A stretch of 16,146 nucleotides of DNA from Phascolarctobacterium sp. (GTDB lineage Bacteria; Bacillota; Negativicutes; Acidaminococcales; Acidaminococcaceae). Below, in pieces: positions 7,718-13,215 of the stretch (the stretch's first letter is position 1; each line of letters begins with the position of its first letter). The stretch lies in contig JAEDNJ010000015.1 in the NCBI GenBank assembly GCA_016302525.1, forward strand, positions 1 through 16,146, given 5' to 3'. Made by a program: the position numbers and the translations under genes. Below the pieces are notes generated by a model, which was given only the letters and a program-made list of their open reading frames with translations, was not told the DNA's origin and did not search any database.

Positions 7718-7915
7718 TTATTTGCCGTAACGTTTGTTGAATTTTTCGATACGACCACGAGCAGCAACATTACGTTGTTGGCCAGTGAAGAAAGGATGGC
7801 ACTTGGAGCAAACGTCCACGCGGATTTCTTTCATGGTGCTAGCGGTTTCGAAAGTAGCGCCACAAGCGCAACGAGCGATGCATACGTTGTAGTTAGGATG
7901 AATCTTTTCTTGCAT
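7718..7915 (-). CDS. rpmE: 50S ribosomal protein L31, zinc-binding type
   Basis: L31 sits at the ribosomal central protuberance and bridges the two subunits. The 65-residue product starts MQEKIHPNYN and carries the VDVCSKCHPFFTGQQR signature. Four zinc cysteines are present (C16, C18, C36, C39), so this is the C+ (zinc ribbon) form rather than the zinc-free paralogue; an extra C12 is also present. ATG 7915 is chosen because a TGAGGTG ribosome binding site lies 9 nt upstream and the N-terminus aligns with known L31 proteins. A longer in-frame reading to 7990 would begin inside the -10 region. It has its own promoter (7981-8009) and terminator, so it is probably a monocistronic, highly expressed unit. 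Confidence 0.96.
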   Translation of the reverse strand: MQEKIHPNYNVCIARCACGATFETASTMKEIRVDVCSKCHPFFTGQQRNVAARGRIEKFNKRYGK

Positions 7916-7980
7916 GTTCTTGAACACCTCACTTTTCTTTAAATCAGACATGTTAAAAAGAATTTTTTTCACGCTTGCTA

Positions 7981-8009
7981 ATTCTATCACAATGTCAAGG
8001 TTAATGCAA
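7981..8009 (-). promoter_or_regulatory. Promoter of rpmE
   Basis: On the minus strand TTGCAT (8004-8009) and TAGAAT (7981-7986) are 17 bp apart, with a TGA extension (TGTGATAGAATTA). The -10 matches 5 of 6 and the -35 matches 3 of 6. A TTGACA at 7990-7995 is too close to the -10 to act as its -35. The leader to the rpmE ATG is about 60 nt. Confidence 0.65.
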
Positions 8010-8015
8010 GCATTA
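8002..8015. promoter_or_regulatory. Inverted repeat over the rpmE -35, candidate operator
   Basis: TAATGC-AA-GCATTA is a perfect 6-bp inverted repeat with a 2-nt centre that spans the -35 hexamer of the rpmE promoter. It begins just past the DUF815 stop codon. A repressor site is possible, for example for a zinc sensor since L31 holds zinc, but it does not match a Zur box that I could vouch for. Confidence 0.35.
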
Positions 8016-8018
8016 TTT

Positions 8019-9335
8019 TTAATTTTTTTCGGCTTCTCTTACGCCCAGCACATAGTTGATAAACTGCTGTGCAGTACGCCCGGAAATACCGCCGTGCTGC
8101 AGCTCAAAGCGCTTTGCCTCTAAATGCAGCTCCTCTGCTGACATGGCTACGCCCTGGCGCTTAGCCAGCTCATCCACAATGGCAAAGTATTCCTTTTGGT
8201 CGGGCTGACCGTAGTAAATAGTGCAGCCGAAGCGGTTGACAAGGCTCATCTTCTCCTGAATGGTGTCGGATTTATGGATACCATTTTCGGTAACGACATC
8301 CTGACGGTCCTTCCAGGTTTCGTTGATGAGGTTACGCCTATTGCTGGTCGCATAGATGAGAATATTGTCAGGGCGCACCTCTAGCCCGCCCTCGATAATT
8401 GCCTTGAGGTATTTATACTCAATCTCAAAATCCTCAAAGGAAAGGTCATCCATGTAGATAATGAAGCGATAATTGCGATTCTTGATTTCGGCAATCACAG
8501 CAGACAGGTCCTGGAATTGGTGCTTATACACCTCAATCATGCGCAGACCCTGCGGATAGTATTGGTTGAGGATGGCCTTAATGCTGGTGGATTTGCCCGT
8601 ACCGCTGTCGCCAAAGAGCAGCACATTATTGGCCTTGCGCCCCTTCACAAAGGCCTCTGTATTGTCAATCAGCCTTTGCTTTTGAATTTCGTAGCCAATT
8701 AAATCATCCAGCACGATATTTTCTGTATTGCTGATGGGTACAATCTCCATACCGCTTTCGGGGTGCACAATGCGAAAGGCTTTGTTCAGACCCAGCTTGC
8801 CCACTCCAAAATCCTTATAGAAGCCCGTTACAAGACTGTAGATGGCTTCTGCGCTCTGGGCTTCTTCAATGGCAGCAGAAAGAGCTTGTACCTTTTCGCT
8901 GATATTCTTGTTATAGCGGCGCTCCTTTTTCGGCACAGACTGATAATTACAGATGACAGAGAAGCAGTTAATCCCCAAAGCCTTCTCCATGGGTGCAAAG
9001 TCATAGTCAAAGAGCTCCTTAATGATTTGGAAATCACTGTAAGCAAATTGATTGACGGTTCCGTAGCAGGCTCCCTCCTTTTCGCAGGTAATGCTAAAGG
9101 GGTTTTCGCAGCTCACCAGCAGGTAGGTCAAATAATTGTGCCACAAATTCTTATTAAAGCCGTTGACGGTAGCCACATCCAGCAGCTTATGAATCTGGTC
9201 ATAAATCCTGGTGATTAAGGCTTCCTTATTATAATTGCCGCCAGCAAACTCTGCACAAATATCTGCTAAGGGGAACAAAAGATTATCCTCCGGCAGATTG
9301 CGATAAATGACTAATTTTGATACTAGTTTATGCAT
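8019..9335 (-). CDS. DUF815 family AAA+ ATPase
   Basis: A 438-residue AAA+ protein whose C-terminal half is the DUF815 (PF05673) domain. Visible motifs are LDDLIGYE (209-216), Walker A GDSGTGKS (242-249), Walker B FIIYMDDLSF (291-300), a sensor-1 type IYATSNRRNL (327-336), and a sensor-2 arginine in GGISGRTAQQF (R420). The N-terminal 190 residues are an alpha-rich domain with no motif I recognise and several cysteines. There is no signal peptide or membrane segment, so it should be cytoplasmic. The family is widespread but its function is not established to my knowledge; it could remodel or load a partner. It starts 19 bp after the alcohol dehydrogenase stop, with AAGGAG 7 nt before the ATG, so the two are probably co-transcribed. 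Confidence 0.92.
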   Translation of the reverse strand: MHKLVSKLVIYRNLPEDNLLFPLADICAEFAGGNYNKEALITRIYDQIHKLLDVATVNGFNKNLWHNYLTYLLVSCENPFSITCEKEGACYGTVNQFAYSDFQIIKELFDYDFAPMEKALGINCFSVICNYQSVPKKERRYNKNISEKVQALSAAIEEAQSAEAIYSLVTGFYKDFGVGKLGLNKAFRIVHPESGMEIVPISNTENIVLDDLIGYEIQKQRLIDNTEAFVKGRKANNVLLFGDSGTGKSTSIKAILNQYYPQGLRMIEVYKHQFQDLSAVIAEIKNRNYRFIIYMDDLSFEDFEIEYKYLKAIIEGGLEVRPDNILIYATSNRRNLINETWKDRQDVVTENGIHKSDTIQEKMSLVNRFGCTIYYGQPDQKEYFAIVDELAKRQGVAMSAEELHLEAKRFELQHGGISGRTAQQFINYVLGVREAEKN

Positions 9336-9354
9336 AACAGGCTCCTTGCGTTTA

Positions 9355-10542
9355 CTATTTCGCTAAGCGATAGATGTTCTCCATATCGTGGATAGTCAGC
9401 TTCTTGAATTGGCCGATGGTGCGGGTGTTCATAAAGCTGCATTTGTAGGCCAGCTCGCGAATTTCCTCATCATTAAGCTCTCTGCCAATGAGGTCATGGA
9501 TATTCGTAGGCATACCAATGCTGGCAAAATAGCTTTCCATAGCCGCAATACCAGCCAAGGCCGTAGCCTCTGGGTCAGCAGAGTTATAGGGCAGGCCAAA
9601 GACATTCATGGCCAGCTTAACAAAGCGAGCAATATTTTCCTTATAGACATAGCGTGCCCAGGTGCCCCAGACAGCAGCCAGACCGGCACCGTGAGCAACG
9701 CCAAACATACCGCTCAGCTCATGCTCCAGCTGATGGCAGGCCCAATCGCCAAAGCTACGGTCGCCCGTAATATCGTTGTGGGAGAGAGTACCGCACCACA
9801 TAATTTCCGCACGGGTATCATAATCACAAGGGTTGCTCAGCGCGTAGGTGCAGTTGCGCATGGTGTTCTTTAATAGGCTCTCGGCAATCATGTCGGTGAT
9901 GTCCAGAGTTTTCGTGCTGGGAGCAACAAAATAGCGCTCTAAGGTATGCAGGATAATATCCGTACAGCCGCTAGCCGTTTGGTAAGCTGGCAGAGTATAG
10001 GTCAGCTCAGGGTTCATAATCGCAAATTTGCAGTAAGCATATTCCGTAGACAGGCCGCGCTTAAGCATACCCTCGTCCTTAGTGATAACAGAAGCGCTGC
10101 TCATCTCACTGCCTGCAGCAGCCAGAGTCAAAACGGCAGCCTTAGGAATACTGCCAGTAACAGTCTTTTTGCGAGAGTAGTAGTCCCAAACATCACCCTC
10201 GTTAGCCAGGCCATAGCCAATAGCCTTAGCGCTGTCAATAACGCTGCCGCCACCTACAGCAAGGATGAAGTCAATCTTTTCCTTTTTGCCCAGCTCAATG
10301 CCCTCATAAACCTTGCTTAGGAGGGGGTTAGGCACAACGCCGCCCAGCAGCACATATTCCAGCCCAGCCTCCTTCAGGCTGGCACAAACCCTGTCTAACA
10401 GACCAGACTTGACAACACTGCCGCCACCAAAGTGTACCAGCACCTTTTTCGCGCCATACTTCTTGCACAGAGCGCCAACCTGCGCCTCTGTATTCTTACC
10501 AAAAACAATCTGTGTCGGGGCTTGAAAATTAAAGCTATCCAT
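9355..10542 (-). CDS. Iron-containing alcohol dehydrogenase (butanol dehydrogenase/YqhD-like)
   Basis: A group III alcohol dehydrogenase of 395 residues that reduces an aldehyde to an alcohol (or the reverse) with NAD(P)H. The dinucleotide site is GGGSVIDSAKAIG (97-109). The metal ligands of the family are all in place: D195 and H199 in GCTDIILHTLERYF, H270 in DWACHQLEHEL, and H284 in GVAHGAGLA. Overall it resembles the NAD(P)H-dependent butanol dehydrogenase/YqhD branch, but substrate and cofactor cannot be fixed by eye. A fermentative anaerobe could use it for redox balance or aldehyde removal. The ATG at 10542 follows GAGGTG 5 nt upstream. It heads a two-gene unit with the DUF815 ATPase; no clear promoter was found in the repeat-rich gap before it. 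Confidence 0.93.
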   Translation of the reverse strand: MDSFNFQAPTQIVFGKNTEAQVGALCKKYGAKKVLVHFGGGSVVKSGLLDRVCASLKEAGLEYVLLGGVVPNPLLSKVYEGIELGKKEKIDFILAVGGGSVIDSAKAIGYGLANEGDVWDYYSRKKTVTGSIPKAAVLTLAAAGSEMSSASVITKDEGMLKRGLSTEYAYCKFAIMNPELTYTLPAYQTASGCTDIILHTLERYFVAPSTKTLDITDMIAESLLKNTMRNCTYALSNPCDYDTRAEIMWCGTLSHNDITGDRSFGDWACHQLEHELSGMFGVAHGAGLAAVWGTWARYVYKENIARFVKLAMNVFGLPYNSADPEATALAGIAAMESYFASIGMPTNIHDLIGRELNDEEIRELAYKCSFMNTRTIGQFKKLTIHDMENIYRLAK

Positions 10543-10593
10543 TATTACACCTCACAACAAAATATAATCCAAAATCATTTATAGCTGCTAACC

Positions 10594-10619
10594 AAAACAA
10601 GCTATGTCCAGCTTGTTTT
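10594..10619 (-). terminator. Terminator-like palindrome after pth
   Basis: AAAACAAGCT (10594-10603) pairs perfectly with AGCTTGTTTT (10610-10619) around a 6-nt loop. The stem ends in A/T runs on both sides, so it could act in either direction. For the genes here it would close the rsmI-to-pth transcript, 213 bp past the pth stop. Confidence 0.5.
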
Positions 10620-10697
10620 TCCAATCATGCCAACAAATATAAGCTTTAGCCTGATTTGCCTTTCCATACTTGCTGGCAATAAAACTGTGCACTGCTT

Positions 10698-10760
10698 TGC
10701 ACAGCTTCTAGTCAAGATAAGCATTGCTTTGCTTAGATATGCACATATGCTAGTCAAGAT
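10698..10760. repeat. Two copies of a 21-bp element, 42-bp period
   Basis: TGCACA-n4-CTAGTCAAGAT occurs at 10698-10718 and 10740-10760, matching at 18 of 21 positions. The 10-mer CTAGTCAAGA also occurs once at the ywlC stop (about 3210-3219), where it is partly coding. Two intergenic copies in phase suggest a local duplication or a paired protein-binding site. Confidence 0.55.
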
Positions 10761-10781
10761 TAATTTTTCATGCTTAGTTTT

Positions 10782-10809
10782 CTTAACTTACTAACAACTT
10801 AACTTACTA
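10782..10809. repeat. 12-bp tandem direct repeat beside the pth stop
   Basis: CTTAACTTACTA occurs at 10782-10793 and 10798-10809, a 16-bp period with ACAA between. It lies in the 3' untranslated region of pth, starting 23 bp from its stop codon. Confidence 0.6.
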
Positions 10810-10831
10810 GCAAATAATGTCTTTATCTTGC

Positions 10832-11530
10832 TTAGCTTTCTGCAGCATCCTTAGCCACAATAGTGGCTGGCTTATCAACAGCCTGCTCAACAGAAGAATT
10901 TTCAGCAGCATTACTAGCCTCCGCCTCACTTGGCTTAGGAGGCTTCGTAGCCTTGGGCTTCTTCTCTTTCTTGGTGTTGAAGCGGTTCATGGCCACATCA
11001 ATATCCTCCTTGAGCCAGCACTCCACAGCATCGGCCATGGTCTGCACAGCCTTGGCAATAGCCTCCTTGTCATCTCCGTGAAAGGCGTTCAGCACATGGC
11101 TGATAACCGCCTTGTTCTCGTGAGCAGGATGACCAATGCCTATCTTAAAGCGAGGAAAATCCATCGTACCCAGGTGCTGACCTACTGATTTCAGGCCATT
11201 GTGTCCGCCAGCACTGCCCTTTTTGCGGATACGAATCGTCCCCACGGGAATATCCATGTCATCCGAGATAATGGCAATGTCCTCTATTTCCATGTGGTAG
11301 AAGTTAGCCCATTCGCCTACAGCCACACCGCTCAAATTCATGTAGGTGGTGGGCTTAATTAAATAAATCTTTTCCGGATTTCTATATTCAGCAAACATAG
11401 CATGGCGCTCTGTCTTATCAAAGCCCACATTCCAGCGCTTCGCCAGCTCGTCTGCTACCATAAAGCCAATATTATGCTTGGTGTTTTCGTATTCGCGGCC
11501 TATATTTCCCAAGCCTACGATTAATTTCAT
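10832..11530 (-). CDS. pth: Peptidyl-tRNA hydrolase
   Basis: Cleaves the ester bond of peptidyl-tRNAs that drop off ribosomes and so recycles tRNA. The catalytic set is complete: N9 in VGLGNIGREY, H19 in TKHNIGF, N65 in PTTYMNLSG, D90 in SDDMDIPVG, and N111 in GGHNGLKS. The conserved core ends near residue 187; the total of 232 is about 40 longer than usual. The extra tail is Lys/Pro-rich (KKEKKPKATKPPKP) and then Ala/Glu/Ser-rich, low-complexity and probably disordered. The ATG overlaps the upstream deacetylase stop by 4 bp (ATGA), and the ribosome binding site GGAGGAAGCAAGGA lies within that gene, so translation is coupled. It is the last gene before a terminator-like palindrome. Confidence 0.95.
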   Translation of the reverse strand: MKLIVGLGNIGREYENTKHNIGFMVADELAKRWNVGFDKTERHAMFAEYRNPEKIYLIKPTTYMNLSGVAVGEWANFYHMEIEDIAIISDDMDIPVGTIRIRKKGSAGGHNGLKSVGQHLGTMDFPRFKIGIGHPAHENKAVISHVLNAFHGDDKEAIAKAVQTMADAVECWLKEDIDVAMNRFNTKKEKKPKATKPPKPSEAEASNAAENSSVEQAVDKPATIVAKDAAES

Positions 11531-12330
11531 TCCTTGCTTCCTCCTTGCCTTAGCAGCTCGCTTACAGTAACAAAGCTGTAGCCCTCTGCCTTAAGCCTAC
11601 GTAGTATTTCCCTCGTCGCCGCTACTGTTTGCGCTCTGGCTGCAGTATAGCTGGGGCTATCCCCATCATGCAGGAGCACTATCGCCCCAGGAGCAGCCTG
11701 AGATACGATTCTTTCGGCAATAACCTCTGCCCCAGGATTAGTCCAGTCACGCGCCATCAACGACCAGTTTACGACCTCTAGCCCTGCCTTGTGAGCCTCT
11801 TGCATAACCACAAAATCCTTAAAGCCGTGCGGGGGACGAAAATATTTAATAGGCTGGCCCGTGAGCCGTTCTAGCGTAGCCTTGCCATTAGCTAAATTAG
11901 CCCGCACTGCCTCAGCATCCAGCTTAAGCTGGTCCTGATGGACATAGCTGTGCAGGGCAAGCTCATGCCCAGCTGCCACTTCTCTCTTGATAAGCTCTGG
12001 ATATTGCTTGGCCCTTGCTGCCACGAGAAAGAAGGTCACTTTAGCTCCCTCATCCTCCAAAACCTGCAGCAGCTCCTCGGTATAGGGCGTATAGGGCCCA
12101 TCATCAAAGGTAAGCGCTATGAGCTTTTGCTCTGTCTCTACCTTAGCCAGCACTGGTCCATAAAAGCTATTGCCAGGCAGGACTGCCAAAAGCAGCAGTC
12201 CACCGCCTAAGGCCAGGCTCAGACAGGCTAATAGGCAAGCCAGCTTACGGCTTAACAAACGCCAGGCACCCAGCCACAGCAGAGCTGTAGCTAAAAGCCC
12301 GCTCGTGCAAATAACATATAAGCTTCTCAT
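11527..12330 (-). CDS. Membrane-anchored polysaccharide deacetylase (NodB domain)
   Basis: A 267-residue CE4 deacetylase. Two hydrophobic segments (about 3-23 and 30-52) should anchor it in the membrane with the catalytic domain outside. All five NodB motifs are visible: TFDDGP (74-79, catalytic base and metal Asp), HSYVH (127-131, metal histidines), RPPHG (165-169), DW (195-196) and LLHDG (219-223). It probably removes acetyl groups from peptidoglycan or another amino-sugar polymer, though the substrate cannot be read from sequence; resemblance to PdaA/PdaB-type Firmicute enzymes is an inference. The ATG overlaps the tatD stop (ATGA) and has no clear ribosome binding site of its own, so translation likely depends on tatD. 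A cell-wall enzyme in a tRNA and DNA housekeeping block is notable. Confidence 0.9.
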   Translation of the reverse strand: MRSLYVICTSGLLATALLWLGAWRLLSRKLACLLACLSLALGGGLLLLAVLPGNSFYGPVLAKVETEQKLIALTFDDGPYTPYTEELLQVLEDEGAKVTFFLVAARAKQYPELIKREVAAGHELALHSYVHQDQLKLDAEAVRANLANGKATLERLTGQPIKYFRPPHGFKDFVVMQEAHKAGLEVVNWSLMARDWTNPGAEVIAERIVSQAAPGAIVLLHDGDSPSYTAARAQTVAATREILRRLKAEGYSFVTVSELLRQGGSKE

Positions 12331-13124
12331 GCTTTAATTTTCGTAAATAAACGCAGGCAATTAGCAGTTGTCTGCGCAGCTAATTCCTCAAACTCCACGC
12401 CTAGCACCTCGGCTGCATTACGAGCGCTCAGCTCCACATAGCAGGGGTTGTTGCGCTTACCCCGATAGGGAACAGGGGTCAGATAGGGGCTGTCCGTTTC
12501 AAACAAGAGCAGCTCTCTCGGTATGCTCTTCATTACCTCGCGCACCTTGTGCGCATTTTTATAGGTAGAGGTGCCGCCAAAGCCAAAGTAATAGCCTCGC
12601 TTAGCCAGCTCCTTTGCCATTTCCACAGAGCCGGCAAAGCAATGAAAAACAGCCTGCACTCCGGAAACCTCCCTTTGGAAGATTTCCAGCATATCTCCGT
12701 GCGCATCTCTATCGTGAATAATAATAGGCAGCTTAAACTGCTTTGCTAAATCAATCTGCTCTAGGAAAACCTTCTTTTGTACCTCCTTGGGCTCGTTTTC
12801 CTCCCAATAGTAGTCCAGGCCGATTTCGCCAATGGCCACCACCTTAGGATGGACAGCCCACTTCGCCAGCTCATCCAGATAATTCTTAGCTATGCCCTTA
12901 AGGTTCTCCGGATGATAGCCTACAGCAGCATAGACAAAGGGATATTTTTCTGCCAGCTCCACTGCCACAGCAGAGCTAGCCGCATCACAGCCGGGGTTGA
13001 TGACACCCTCTAGGCTCTCGCCAATAGCAGCCATAACCTCTGCCCTATCAGCAGCAAAGGCCTCGTCATCTAAATGACAGTGTGAATCCCATAAACCGGT
13101 TCTACTCTTTTTTGCGTTAACCAA
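12327..13124 (-). CDS. tatD: TatD family metal-dependent hydrolase
   Basis: A TIM-barrel metallohydrolase of the TatD/YcfH family, proposed to be a 3'-5' DNase in DNA repair or RNA turnover. Numbered from the chosen start it has 265 residues. Metal and catalytic residues are present: DSHCHLD (H15, H17), GEIGLDYYW (E100), IIHDRDA (H137), VFHCFAG (H161), and ETDSPYLTP (D211). I chose the TTG at 13124 because AGGAGG lies 5 nt upstream and no ATG is available before the conserved DSHCH block; a more distant TTG at 13151 has no ribosome binding site and would contain this one. It lies 91 bp after metG, across a hairpin, and overlaps the next gene by 4 bp. Confidence 0.92.
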   Translation of the reverse strand: MVNAKKSRTGLWDSHCHLDDEAFAADRAEVMAAIGESLEGVINPGCDAASSAVAVELAEKYPFVYAAVGYHPENLKGIAKNYLDELAKWAVHPKVVAIGEIGLDYYWEENEPKEVQKKVFLEQIDLAKQFKLPIIIHDRDAHGDMLEIFQREVSGVQAVFHCFAGSVEMAKELAKRGYYFGFGGTSTYKNAHKVREVMKSIPRELLLFETDSPYLTPVPYRGKRNNPCYVELSARNAAEVLGVEFEELAAQTTANCLRLFTKIKA

Positions 13125-13160
13125 ACTAACCTCCTGCGGAATTCTCCACAAAGCAATACT

Positions 13161-13201
13161 AAAATAATGATAGCATAGGCAAGACCAAGCTCACCTATGC
13201 T
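13161..13201 (-). terminator. Hairpin after metG, weak terminator or attenuator
   Basis: An 8-bp stem (13172-13179 with 13194-13201, AGCATAGG/CCTATGCT) encloses a 14-nt loop, 14 nt after the metG stop. The minus-strand tail ATCATTATTTTAG is U-rich but interrupted, so termination is probably partial. It may lower expression of tatD and the genes behind it relative to metG. Confidence 0.5.
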
Positions 13202-13215
13202 TATCAGCAAGAATC

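Larger units (their letters stand above)
10543..10831. other. Repeat- and hairpin-rich gap between pth and the alcohol dehydrogenase
   Basis: This 289-bp AT-rich gap has no credible ORF. It holds a terminator-like palindrome (10594-10619), several 5- to 6-bp hairpins (CTGTGC/GCACAG at 10685-10704, TAAGCA/TGCTTA at 10718-10735, ATATG/CATAT at 10737-10748), a 42-bp-period repeat and a 12-bp direct repeat. The two ATCTTGACTAG copies on the minus strand contain a -35-like TTGACT, but neither has a -10 at a proper distance. The ADH promoter remains unlocated. Confidence 0.55.

Noticed and set aside
7916..7990. 25-residue N-terminal extension of L31
   Set aside because: It begins inside the -10 region of the rpmE promoter. 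The strong ribosome binding site is in front of ATG 7915, and the shorter protein matches the L31 family length.
7990..7995. TTGACA upstream of rpmE as a consensus -35
   Set aside because: It is only 3 bp from the TAGAAT -10, and no -10 lies 16-18 bp downstream of it.
8763..9218. A 151-codon plus-strand open frame
   Set aside because: It lies entirely antisense to the DUF815 ATPase, whose motifs and length are intact. There is no ribosome binding site and no recognisable domain.
9388..9873. A 161-codon plus-strand open frame
   Set aside because: It is antisense to the iron-containing dehydrogenase, which has a complete set of metal ligands. The plus frame has no supporting signal.
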